Positions 20,822-28,908 of a stretch of 39,094 bases of DNA are shown in pieces. The position numbers were made by a program, and so were the translations under genes. Origin of the DNA: a virus; IMG/VR virus record IMGVR_UViG_3300009790_000028, positions 1 through 39,094 of that record; one strand, given 5' to 3'. Position 1 is the stretch's first letter. Each line of letters opens with the position of its first letter. A model generated the notes under the pieces. It was given only the letters and a program-made list of their open reading frames with translations, was not told where the DNA came from and made no database searches.

Positions 20822-23142
20822 TTCGGTGTGTCCATAATTGTTTCTCTCGGGAACTTCAAATACTGATCGCCTTCGTTCCAAGTTTGCTCACGTTTATCAA
20901 CATTACCAAAAAAGCTAGTGTATGAGCCCTCAAACGTGGTAGAATCACTATCATATGTAGTTTCTGGCGTCTTATTCCACTTTTGAGTAGTCTTATTAAA
21001 GTTTTTACTTCTACTATTGTCCCAAAGTAACCTGTCTACAGTAAATGTATTAGTTCTTAAATCAACGTTAGTATCATTGTCTAAATAATACTTAATTTGA
21101 GCTGATTTACCAGGTTTAGCATAACATAATACTACTGCTGGAACATAGCCTAAAACCTTACCATCTGTTTGAGCTGTTCTCATCCATAATGGTAATACTC
21201 TACTATCCAATTGTCCTACACCTGCTACTATGGCTGTTCTCATTATTTCAAGTCCGCCTGGGAATAGGTTGGTTTTGTTTTTAACATCACCGGTTATTAA
21301 ATTAGTGTTACCTTTAGTTATCTCATCAACTGTTAGTGCCGCACTATAATTGGATATAGTTGTAGCTGAATTGGCCTTAATTGCTACGTTGCCAGGTATC
21401 ATTTTTCCAGTTGTTGGACTGTATTCTGTATTCCTATCTACTATCTCAGAGTATACTACTTCGTATACTACTTTATCAGTATTAGGATCTATAGCTTTGG
21501 CTGTTTTCAAAGGACCAAAGTTAAAGTCTACCTTATAAAAATTCTTCTGTAATACTTTCATATATTCTGAACTTAACTTTGGATTCAATCCGTGTGCTAA
21601 TAGCATCTTAGGATCACGTTGTATTCCAAAGAAAGGATCGTTTGGTCTATAAACAAATTCATGAGGTATATTGTCTGAGTTATTAACAATGTCTAACCAT
21701 TTAGTACGTTCTGTTTGACTTGATTGATTTACCAAGTAAACGTTTTCGTATGGTTTATAGTTTTCATTCTTAACGTTTATAGTAAATTCTCTTTCAGCTC
21801 TAATACTACCCGCGGCATTAATTGCCTGTATTGTTATCTTAAATTCTTTATCCCAGTTAGTTGTTCCGCCGTCATATATAGTTGTATTATTATCATTTGA
21901 GAAACTAGCAAAACTAGGAACACCTGATATGGTTCCATCTGTTTCTAGTTGTAAGCCTTGAGGTAAACCATTTGGAATACCAGACTTAACTTTGTAAGTA
22001 AATGATTCTAATTGATCACTAACTGCTTCAACATAAAGTCTACTTGCTTCTCCACTTATAACTGTTCCTAGTTTAGAAGGTGTATTCCAAGTAGGTGTAA
22101 TGTTACTATCAATAACAAGGTTAAGTGTAAATTCTTTTTCTGAATAATATTCTGGGAAACTTTGTTTTGTAACTCTTACTGTAAACTTATATTCTTTTTT
22201 AATGTCAGTAATAGCAGGTAAGTTTCCTGTTACCCATCCTGAGCTAGTATCTAATGCCATGCCTGGAGGTAATGCTCCAGCACTAATACTATAATCAATT
22301 ATGCTGTCATCAAAATCAAAACCTTCTACTTTTAAAAACCATGAGTTACTATGTATAACATTATTAAATGTTAAAGTTTTGTTTTTTATAACAGGTGGAT
22401 GTCTTTCTGCGGCGTCTGCCGTAAACAATGTACTAGAAGCTTTTAAAACATCATATGACGCTCTAAGGTTAGTTGTAGCTACCACATCAATAAAGAACTT
22501 TCTAATTGCTGTGTCTTTACTGTCTGTTACTTCTACTGTAAATTCGTATGCTTTACTAATAAAGTTGTTAGTAAAGTCCCAAGCATATTGATCATACCAT
22601 GTTTGATCATAACCTGCTGTAGGTGTGCCTGGAATTTTGTAAGGCGTAATGTATCCTGTAATCTTACCTGATGAATCCATTGATACACCTGGAGGTAACT
22701 CACCACCTATTTGTTTAAAAGTGTATGTGTCATCTGGGTCTGGATCGTGTGCTGTTAGTTGTAAGTCTACTTCAGCACCGTCAATACCTGTATGTATTTT
22801 ACCTGCTGATGTAGTAAACACAGGAGCATCTTGTCCTGTTACTGTTAAAGTAAATGTTCTATCTGTTACAAACCCATCTACTGAAGCTCTTATGGCAAAC
22901 GTACTTGAAACGTCTTGTCCTACTTCACTAGGAATACCAGCAACATCAACCTTACAAGTAGGTTGTCCTTCTAGTATACCATCTCTTCTTATGATAATTC
23001 CTTGTGGTAATGACCCAGCAATAAGAGTGTATACGATATCATGCCTTGTACCGTTATCACATTCAATAGGAAGGCTGTAATATTCGTTCTCTTGGATAGT
23101 ACCTAAACTACCCGCGGGTGTTGTCCATATGGGTTTACTCAT
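20818..23142 (-). CDS. Large Ig-like-repeat virion protein (putative adhesin or tail fibre)
   Basis: A 774-residue protein with at least four Ig/cadherin-like repeats of the putative-Ig (He_PIG) type, marked by SLPQGIIIRRDGILEGQP (44-61), ELPPGVSMDSSGKITG (148-163), ALPPGMALDTSSGWVTG (290-306) and GLPQGLQLETDGTISGVP (392-409). Each has the motif LPxGxx-(L/I)xxDG-x(I/V)xG. The C-terminal third is different and Asn/Thr/Lys-rich. There is no signal peptide, consistent with a virion protein that binds host glycan or protein. Its ATG is five bases after a late-type TAAATA. Confidence 0.82.
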   Translation of the reverse strand: MSKPIWTTPAGSLGTIQENEYYSLPIECDNGTRHDIVYTLIAGSLPQGIIIRRDGILEGQPTCKVDVAGIPSEVGQDVSSTFAIRASVDGFVTDRTFTLTVTGQDAPVFTTSAGKIHTGIDGAEVDLQLTAHDPDPDDTYTFKQIGGELPPGVSMDSSGKITGYITPYKIPGTPTAGYDQTWYDQYAWDFTNNFISKAYEFTVEVTDSKDTAIRKFFIDVVATTNLRASYDVLKASSTLFTADAAERHPPVIKNKTLTFNNVIHSNSWFLKVEGFDFDDSIIDYSISAGALPPGMALDTSSGWVTGNLPAITDIKKEYKFTVRVTKQSFPEYYSEKEFTLNLVIDSNITPTWNTPSKLGTVISGEASRLYVEAVSDQLESFTYKVKSGIPNGLPQGLQLETDGTISGVPSFASFSNDNNTTIYDGGTTNWDKEFKITIQAINAAGSIRAEREFTINVKNENYKPYENVYLVNQSSQTERTKWLDIVNNSDNIPHEFVYRPNDPFFGIQRDPKMLLAHGLNPKLSSEYMKVLQKNFYKVDFNFGPLKTAKAIDPNTDKVVYEVVYSEIVDRNTEYSPTTGKMIPGNVAIKANSATTISNYSAALTVDEITKGNTNLITGDVKNKTNLFPGGLEIMRTAIVAGVGQLDSRVLPLWMRTAQTDGKVLGYVPAVVLCYAKPGKSAQIKYYLDNDTNVDLRTNTFTVDRLLWDNSRSKNFNKTTQKWNKTPETTYDSDSTTFEGSYTSFFGNVDKREQTWNEGDQYLKFPRETIMDTPN

Positions 23143-23147
23143 ACAAA

Positions 23148-23153
23148 TATTTA
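23148..23153 (-). promoter_or_regulatory. Late promoter with start codon at +1
   Basis: GATAAATATTTGTATG: TAAATA, five bases, then the ATG at 23142. This would give a leaderless late mRNA, and the spacing is the same as at 9804-9798. Confidence 0.55.
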
Positions 23154-23171
23154 TCTAAAATTTGGATTGGA

Positions 23172-24395
23172 TTATAATGCCGCTATACGGCTTTTAAAGT
23201 CAGCAAAGTCGGCACTTGCCGCAACAGTTGCCTTTAATGTAGCTAATGGTATAGCACTTGTATTAATTCTTAATATGCCACCACTTGTAGTTGTACTAAT
23301 AGTACCGTCACCGTATACTTTAGTAACTGCTGATGCTGTAGAGTCATCACCTTCTAAAGTAACAGCATCTGTAATTCCATAGCCTGCTATTGTAGTTGGC
23401 TTGCCTGTAAGTGAAGCAAACGTTTGAGCTGGTACTGAACTGTTAATAGTTAAAGTATCTCCAGCTAATGATGTAGTAACATTTGTACCACCAGCGATTT
23501 TTAAATCTTCGCCATTACTAATTGTTCCAGCATTTGAACCATCGTCAACTACTGTCCAACTAGTCATAGAGCCATAACCAGAATCGTTAGTCCATTGACT
23601 AATATTACCTGACTTGTTTGTAAATGCTGTTGTTGAACTTGCTGTAACTGTTCCTGGAGATGAGTTAGTAATAGTTAAAGTATCGCCACTCATTGATGTA
23701 GTAATACCTGTACCACCGGCAATCTTTAAGTCTTCTCCGTTGCTGATTGTTCCAGCATTTGATCCATCGTCAACTACGTTAAATGTTACACTCTGTGGGT
23801 TACTTGTATTATTAATAGTTAAAGTGTCACCACTTATTGATGTACTAATACCTGTTCCACCTACTACAGTTAATGTATCTGTTGTTGAATTAGTTGTAGT
23901 TGATCCAGACTCAGCATTAAAAGTTGTCCACTTATTGTCAGAACCAACAGCAACCGTTTGAAAGTTTAACCAGCCACCATTAACACGACCAACAAATTTA
24001 TCTGTTGATGTATTGTAATACAAGTAACCATCTGCTGGACTACTTGGGTCTGATGTTAGTGGGTTTAAAACTAAAGCGTCTGTTGTTAATAAGTCTGAAT
24101 AGACATTTGTAAATTCTTTACTAGATGAACCTAATGACTGTGTTGCTGTAGTGTCAGGTTCAATACTGCTTTTTACTACAATTTTACCAGTGCCTGAAGG
24201 ATCTAAAATTATGTCTTCATTAGTAACTGTACCTGCTATTGTTGATCCTGATATATCTAAATTAGAATCAACAGCACCAACTTGCCATAGGCTTTCAAAA
24301 TTTTGGTTTGCTTTGATTAAAGCGTCACGTAAGTAATCACCAGATCCATCGTCTGCTGTAGTTCCTACGTTTATAATCTGTCTTGTGTATGCCAT
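23172..24395 (-). CDS. Repetitive tail-fibre-like protein
   Basis: A 407-residue protein. The N-terminus (VGTTADDGSGDYLRDALIKA) resembles that of the neighbour at 24408-25076. Then come LDPSGTGKIVV and SLGSSSKEFTNVYS modules. Residues 207-242 and 282-317 are near-identical copies starting VVDDGSNAGTISNGEDLKIA, and residues 177-204 are a partial third copy (GGTGISTSISGDTLTI). A C-terminal helical tail ends the protein. Such modular fibres bind host surface structures; the exact receptor is unknown. Confidence 0.8.
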   Translation of the reverse strand: MAYTRQIINVGTTADDGSGDYLRDALIKANQNFESLWQVGAVDSNLDISGSTIAGTVTNEDIILDPSGTGKIVVKSSIEPDTTATQSLGSSSKEFTNVYSDLLTTDALVLNPLTSDPSSPADGYLYYNTSTDKFVGRVNGGWLNFQTVAVGSDNKWTTFNAESGSTTTNSTTDTLTVVGGTGISTSISGDTLTINNTSNPQSVTFNVVDDGSNAGTISNGEDLKIAGGTGITTSMSGDTLTITNSSPGTVTASSTTAFTNKSGNISQWTNDSGYGSMTSWTVVDDGSNAGTISNGEDLKIAGGTNVTTSLAGDTLTINSSVPAQTFASLTGKPTTIAGYGITDAVTLEGDDSTASAVTKVYGDGTISTTTSGGILRINTSAIPLATLKATVAASADFADFKSRIAAL

Positions 24396-24407
24396 TAGTA
24401 AAACCTA

Positions 24408-25076
24408 TTAATGTAAGTCAACCCAAGCACCATTGGCTCTGCCTTTGAATTTATGAGCTGTACTATCATAATAGATCATACCATTAGTTGGTGTACCTGG
24501 AGCTGTACCCGGATTGTGTAGTGTGTAACCAGCACTTACTGAAGCACTTGCTGTTACTGTGCCACCAAATATTGTTAGCCATTGTTTCGTAGCACTACCT
24601 AAACTCTTTTGAGCATCATCAGTAGGTCTAAGATCACTTGCTATTGCTACGTGGCCTGTTCCAGCTGGATCAAGTGTAATACTTTCATTAGTTGTAGTAG
24701 ATGAAATTGTACTAGCATGGATTGACAAATCTTCAACTGTAAGTGTTCCTGATGTAGAATTCCATGTCATTCTAGAATCGTTGCTTACATCACCTGCTGA
24801 ATCTGAGAATAGGATGGCATTGTCTGTATGATCAGCTATGTTAAGTTTAGCACCAGTATTAACTACGACTTTACCAGTTCCATTTGGATCTAAAGTAATG
24901 TTACCGTTAGTGTCTACTGAAGTTATGCTGTTTCCAGTAAGGTCTAAGTTTGTACCTGCCGCCCCAGCACTATATAATTCATTAAAATTATCGTTAATTT
25001 TATCAAAGGCTGTTCTTAACGGATCACCTGTACCGTCATTTGCTGAACTACCTAAATTTACAGTTTGTTTTGCCAT
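24408..25076 (-). CDS. Tail-fibre-like protein, shorter paralog
   Basis: A 222-residue protein that starts MAKQTVNLGSSANDGTGDPL and shares with the 407-residue protein the LDPNGTGKVVV, SLGSATKQWLTIFG and PGTPTNGMIYYDSTAHKFKG blocks. This looks like a duplicated fibre module, with no long repeats. A late promoter lies 20+ bases before the ATG (25101-25108). It ends just ahead of the paralog. Confidence 0.78.
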   Translation of the reverse strand: MAKQTVNLGSSANDGTGDPLRTAFDKINDNFNELYSAGAAGTNLDLTGNSITSVDTNGNITLDPNGTGKVVVNTGAKLNIADHTDNAILFSDSAGDVSNDSRMTWNSTSGTLTVEDLSIHASTISSTTTNESITLDPAGTGHVAIASDLRPTDDAQKSLGSATKQWLTIFGGTVTASASVSAGYTLHNPGTAPGTPTNGMIYYDSTAHKFKGRANGAWVDLH

Positions 25077-25100
25077 CGTTCGTATCCTATTTTATATATT

Positions 25101-25108
25101 GTATTTAG
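25101..25108 (-). promoter_or_regulatory. T4-type late promoter (CTAAATAC) for the fibre genes
   Basis: CTAAATACAATATATAAAAT precedes the ATG at 25076, with AGGATACGA just before it. It overlaps no gene. Confidence 0.65.
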
Positions 25109-25122
25109 TATGATTAAATATC

Positions 25123-25455
25123 TTAAACGGCGAATGATTCGCCACAACCACAAGACGCTTTTGCCTGTGGATTCTTTACAGCTAGGTATGATCCGCCTAG
25201 TTCTGTAATATAGTCAATAGTACTACCTAAAACATACATTTCGGCTATACGAGCAATTAATAACTTGTTCTGTGAGCTCTCGCTTAAAGGTACTTCAATC
25301 CAGTCCTCATTAGCGTCTTTTTCGTTAGCAAATTTCCATTCATATGTAAAACCACTACAACCTCCACCTTTTACTGTAAAAGTGGCGTATCTACTGTTGT
25401 TATCACCAGTAGCTTTTAATAGATAATCTTTTGCTTTGTCTGTTACTTGTATCAT
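25123..25455 (-). CDS. A-type Fe-S carrier (IscA/SufA/HesB-like)
   Basis: A 110-residue protein of the HesB/IscA fold. The three cluster cysteines are Cys33 in GGGCSGFTYEW and the pair Cys102/Cys104 in SCGCGESF at the C-terminus. Such proteins carry 2Fe-2S or 4Fe-4S clusters to apo-enzymes. It overlaps the DUF59 gene by 4 bases and lies in a unit with a ferredoxin and a radical SAM enzyme, which need clusters. Confidence 0.92.
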   Translation of the reverse strand: MIQVTDKAKDYLLKATGDNNSRYATFTVKGGGCSGFTYEWKFANEKDANEDWIEVPLSESSQNKLLIARIAEMYVLGSTIDYITELGGSYLAVKNPQAKASCGCGESFAV

Positions 25456-25883
25456 TTAAAATTCCAACTGTCGAAGCTAGGTTCAGGCGTTTCATATCCC
25501 ATTCCTAACTCTAATTGTGCCAATTCGCTGGCGTGTTCGGGTCCGAAAGTAGGTTGAAATGTCATCTCTACCTTAACTGTATTTATTGTTGTTACCTTCT
25601 CCACTGCTTCTTTTACCCATTGTGGCATCTCTCCTGCTACTGGACAAAATGGGCTAGTTAGCGTCATTATTATATCACAGTTGTTATCATTATCAATATC
25701 CATTTTATATATAAGACCTAAGTCATGAACATTAATATGAATTTCAGGATCAAATACTTTCCTTAAATTAGCTTTAACGTGTTCTGCTTGTTCTACATTT
25801 CCGTTTGTAGTAATCCAATCAAATGTACCATCTTCACTTCGATAACGATTATGGAAGTCTGGTTTTCTATCTGTATTAGTCAA
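25452..25883 (-). CDS. DUF59/MIP18-like Fe-S assembly factor
   Basis: A 143-residue protein. DPEIHINVHDLGLIYKMDID and MTLTSPFCPVAGEMPQWVKE, with Cys80, match the DUF59 (PaaD/SufT/MIP18) family involved in Fe-S protein maturation. It ends ELAQLELGMGYETPEPSFDSW. It lies between the IscA-like and ferredoxin genes with 4- and 8-base overlaps, so a coupled Fe-S function is likely. Confidence 0.88.
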   Translation of the reverse strand: MTNTDRKPDFHNRYRSEDGTFDWITTNGNVEQAEHVKANLRKVFDPEIHINVHDLGLIYKMDIDNDNNCDIIMTLTSPFCPVAGEMPQWVKEAVEKVTTINTVKVEMTFQPTFGPEHASELAQLELGMGYETPEPSFDSWNFK

Positions 25884-26196
25884 TGTGATTCACTTTCACG
25901 ACTAGTGTTTTATCTGGTACATCTCTAAGGTCAATTTGACAGCCTAGTCGACTACTGCCTTCTTTATATCCTGAAGCGAATTCTACTAGATACAATTCAT
26001 TTTCATCAGGACCTCCTGGTGGCATACCTTCTAATACTTCAACGTGGCAAGTGGCACATACACAAGAACCTCCACAAGTACCCCAAGGGTCTTTGCTAAA
26101 GTAATCGTATAGTGCCACCATAACGTTGTCGTTCGAGCCATACTTAACATCAAGCTCTCTGCCTGATCTAGTAATACACTTGAACGTCTTATCCAT
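25876..26196 (-). CDS. 2Fe-2S ferredoxin (adrenodoxin-like)
   Basis: A 106-residue protein with Cys41-X5-Cys47-X2-Cys50 (CGGSCVCATCH) and Cys86 (RLGCQI), the cluster ligands of vertebrate-type/adrenodoxin-like ferredoxins, plus an extra Cys45. It probably donates electrons to the radical SAM enzyme or to Fe-S assembly. It begins 2 bases after the upstream microprotein stop. The N-terminus is basic. Confidence 0.92.
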   Translation of the reverse strand: MDKTFKCITRSGRELDVKYGSNDNVMVALYDYFSKDPWGTCGGSCVCATCHVEVLEGMPPGGPDENELYLVEFASGYKEGSSRLGCQIDLRDVPDKTLVVKVNHID

Positions 26197-26198
26197 TA

Positions 26199-26351
26199 TT
26201 AACCTTTTGTAGCTACTTGATAAGCGCCAAAGATAATTGCCGCGTATGCTACCAAATCAACAGGTGCTAATAACATAATTACACCTACAGCGATTAAACC
26301 TAGTCCACCGTGTGATGCTTTTTCTTTAAGTCTATCTAAAATCCAAGTCAT
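26199..26351 (-). CDS. 50-residue membrane microprotein
   Basis: Encodes MTWILDRLKEKASHGGLGLI and AVGVIMLLAPVDLVAYAAII, one or two hydrophobic helices, with AAGGAGGTC ahead. HGGLGLIAVGVIM resembles part of the 77-residue protein at 4025-4258. It is located inside the Fe-S and radical SAM unit. Function unknown. Confidence 0.65.
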   Translation of the reverse strand: MTWILDRLKEKASHGGLGLIAVGVIMLLAPVDLVAYAAIIFGAYQVATKG

Positions 26352-26369
26352 ATCTGACCTCCTTTTATA

Positions 26370-27614
26370 TTAAAGTTTTTCAACATCATAGCTTGAGATG
26401 TTGTTGTGACCTTCGCCACAATGTTCAACACAAACACTTAACTTCGGTAGGGTTAAATCTGTAGTAGAGTTACCCCAACTTTCTTCTAAGTCGTTCCTGT
26501 AAAACTTATGAGATAATATATCCTGTAACGGATTGTAATTTAGATTATTCCAATTACTGTTATAGGAGTCTGTCATCATCTCATATTCTCCACCATCAAA
26601 ACTACTGTCGATATTCTTACTCCAGAAGTTATTCATATAGTGGTTAAGGAAACAACATGGATGGACGAGTCCGTTAAATTCCACGTTAATCTTTCCTTTG
26701 TTACCCCAAATACAAGATATACTTGTATTCTCTTGGTAATCTTTATAATTCTTGTACTTGCTTTGTACTTCTTTTAGTTCTTTTTCTACTTTACTAGAAT
26801 CAGTAATGTATTTAATGTTTCCTGTTTTGGCATCGTCATATTTGACACGTTTATCTACTGATTTGGATTGGTATAGTTCTACAGTTTTTTCTTCTGCTTT
26901 TACATTTTTACCTAAATCTTTTATAGTATCTTGTATACTTAAACGTTCACCTCTACTACCTCGTAACCAAAATTCAGCAAAGCCTAAATCAGTTGCCATT
27001 TGTTTAGCGTCTAGTGTTTGATGTTTGTTATGATCAAACTGTAACCATTGCCATACAGCTCTACCACCAACACTCATATATGCTTTAGCATTTTCCATTA
27101 GCTTTGGCCAACTAACTGCTCTTCGGTACATTTGGTGTGTCTTATCATCTAATCCATCTATAGCAAATATAACTTTAGTCCAAGGTTGATGGAACTGTTT
27201 AGTTAGCTCTGCCATTTGTTTCCACCAATCAGGATTATGTAAACCTCCATTGGTAGCAATTTCTAATCCACATCTATCATTGCCAGCTTCTTTTAGTGTG
27301 TCAATTAAATGTTGAGTAAACTTAAAAATATCAGGATGTAATATAGCATCACCCCAAGTACCATTGTAGGTAATCATTTGTAAGTTTTTCATTGTTGTAG
27401 GATTGAATAAGTTTTGCCAAGCCTCCCAAGTAAAATGTCCTTTACTTCCTTGGAATGGTTTTATAGTAGGATTTAAATCACCTACCTTTAATGTTTTATC
27501 TTTGTTATCAGTATCACGTACCCAACGGTCACAAGCAGGACACATAGCATTACAATTGGCTGTTAGCTCTACTTGTATTGTTGTTGTACTTTGTAAACTG
27601 TATAACTTACTCAT
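26370..27614 (-). CDS. Radical SAM protein, paralog of the 13092-14390 enzyme
   Basis: A 414-residue radical SAM enzyme. Cys21-X3-Cys25-X2-Cys28 is in VELTANCNAMCPACDRW. The NGTWGDAILHPD, DGLDDKTHQMYRRAV and FDHNKHQTLD blocks match the paralog closely. The C-terminal Cys set (ISCIWGNKGKI, VHPCCFLNHY, VCVEHCGEG) suggests an auxiliary cluster. It is next to ferredoxin, IscA- and DUF59-like genes, consistent with a private Fe-S supply. The ATG overlaps the lysin stop. Substrate unknown, perhaps a phage or host peptide. Confidence 0.87.
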   Translation of the reverse strand: MSKLYSLQSTTTIQVELTANCNAMCPACDRWVRDTDNKDKTLKVGDLNPTIKPFQGSKGHFTWEAWQNLFNPTTMKNLQMITYNGTWGDAILHPDIFKFTQHLIDTLKEAGNDRCGLEIATNGGLHNPDWWKQMAELTKQFHQPWTKVIFAIDGLDDKTHQMYRRAVSWPKLMENAKAYMSVGGRAVWQWLQFDHNKHQTLDAKQMATDLGFAEFWLRGSRGERLSIQDTIKDLGKNVKAEEKTVELYQSKSVDKRVKYDDAKTGNIKYITDSSKVEKELKEVQSKYKNYKDYQENTSISCIWGNKGKINVEFNGLVHPCCFLNHYMNNFWSKNIDSSFDGGEYEMMTDSYNSNWNNLNYNPLQDILSHKFYRNDLEESWGNSTTDLTLPKLSVCVEHCGEGHNNISSYDVEKL

Positions 27615-28269
27615 TTTCTAATATTTTACGAACCGATTCTACCTTTTGTTTTACTAACGTTGTATAGATAGGATTAGTACTCCATTTATTGAGAAGATCT
27701 ATTTGTTTATCGAGGTCAATTGTGTGATTAGCTAGTTGCTCAGCCCTTTCTATCCTAAAGAGCTCATAAGCATGATGTGTATTAATATTATTTACCATAT
27801 CTTTTACTGAGGAACATTTGGTTTTATATGCTTTTACACCCCACTTAACGTCAGGATTTCCTAATGGTTTTAGTTGTGGTGTACTTGGTTCCCAGGTTCT
27901 AATACCAAACAAGTTGTTACCTTCTTTAGCAAATCTACTCTTACCATAGCCTGTTTCTAATACAGCCATTGCTATAATAATTTCTCTATGTACTCTGTCT
28001 TCGTGTTTAATTGTTAAGTTAATATATTGAATACATTTTCCTACTGCTAATACAAATTCTTTGTTGTTAGAATATTCTATTGCTGGCTCTTCAAATCCAA
28101 AGTCTTTAAATATTTTAATATGATCAGCTTCTAGTTGTTTTATAATCTTATTTTTTACAATGAAGTTAGGATTAAATGTTCCATATGAGTAAGCAATAAT
28201 AACACCTACAATAAATCCTGTTATGGTATAGAGCCATAGCTTGACTCTTTTAGTAAAAAGTTTTTTCAT
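27607..28269 (-). CDS. Bax/FlgJ-like membrane-anchored glucosaminidase
   Basis: A 220-residue protein with one N-terminal membrane span (about residues 11-28) and a Bax-type lytic domain: IIIAMAVLETGYGKSRFAKE has the catalytic Glu105, then GNNLFGIRTW and VNNINTHHAYELFRIERAEQ. It is thus a second peptidoglycan hydrolase in this phage, anchored in the inner membrane with the enzyme outside. It may help entry, release or local wall opening. It overlaps the radical SAM start by 8 bases. Confidence 0.8.
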   Translation of the reverse strand: MKKLFTKRVKLWLYTITGFIVGVIIAYSYGTFNPNFIVKNKIIKQLEADHIKIFKDFGFEEPAIEYSNNKEFVLAVGKCIQYINLTIKHEDRVHREIIIAMAVLETGYGKSRFAKEGNNLFGIRTWEPSTPQLKPLGNPDVKWGVKAYKTKCSSVKDMVNNINTHHAYELFRIERAEQLANHTIDLDKQIDLLNKWSTNPIYTTLVKQKVESVRKILENE

Positions 28270-28270
28270 A

Positions 28271-28729
28271 TTAAACTTTTTTGCCGGCCGTCTTTAGTTC
28301 GTCTTTTGACACAACCATATAAGGACCTTTGTTGTATGCTGGAACAATTGAATATTGTTTGCTAATCTCTAAACGTTCTTGTTGTTCTTTCCAATTACGT
28401 TTAGTTCCACCGTTACCTGGAACACTATTTGTACTCTTAGGTGTAGGTTGTATGCTTGGAACTTCCTGAGTTTCTCTAACCTTAGGCTTTGGTTGAACTC
28501 TATAGCTTTGTGTGTATTGATGAGTTTGTCTAGGCTTAAAATATCCTTGTACATAATCGACATACTCATCTAATGTCATACAAAGATTATGACAATGGTT
28601 TTGTTTCATTCGCTTGTTGTAATCACGTAGATCAACTTTTAACTTCTCTCGTTGTGCTACTGATAACATCTTACGTTTACGTTTCTTGGTATTCAGTGTA
28701 GTCATACCACGTACTAAACCCATTGTCAT
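28271..28729 (-). CDS. Basic protein of unknown function
   Basis: A 152-residue protein, strongly Lys/Arg/Gln-rich, with a basic N-terminus (TLNTKKRKRKMLSVAQREKL) and a Pro-rich middle. HCHNLCMTLDEYVDYVQGYF has a small Cys/His set. It is likely to be nucleic-acid binding by composition only. It overlaps the upstream gene by ATGA. Confidence 0.55.
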   Translation of the reverse strand: MTMGLVRGMTTLNTKKRKRKMLSVAQREKLKVDLRDYNKRMKQNHCHNLCMTLDEYVDYVQGYFKPRQTHQYTQSYRVQPKPKVRETQEVPSIQPTPKSTNSVPGNGGTKRNWKEQQERLEISKQYSIVPAYNKGPYMVVSKDELKTAGKKV

Positions 28730-28908
28730 TTTCTGTTACCTTTTAGTTTTGTGTTCAAGTCTTCTAGTCGGTTGTCAATGTATTTCTTAACAACGACCAT
28801 TTCGTCTGGGTTTAAATCTAATTCTTTAGGATCTAATGAATCTATCCTAGACTTTTCGTTTTCTAAAGTAGACTTAACTGCCCATTCAACGCCTGACAGC
28901 CACCCCAT
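28726..28908 (-). CDS. 60-residue small protein with a coiled-coil end
   Basis: Encodes MGWLSGVEWAVKSTLENEKS and a charged helical tail (DNRLEDLNTKLKGNRK). The ATG at 28908 forms TAATG with the upstream stop, which I preferred to an ATG 27 bases earlier. Function unknown. Confidence 0.5.
   Translation of the reverse strand: MGWLSGVEWAVKSTLENEKSRIDSLDPKELDLNPDEMVVVKKYIDNRLEDLNTKLKGNRK

Noticed and set aside
21350-24336. Several plus-strand ORFs of 60-140 codons opposite the fibre genes
   Set aside because: They lie antisense to long repetitive minus-strand genes with strong domain evidence and have no ribosome-binding sites. They are shadows of low-stop composition.
23172-24395. CRISPR-like or tandem-repeat array
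   Set aside because: The repeats are protein-coding modules in one reading frame with variable spacing, not direct repeats with unique spacers.
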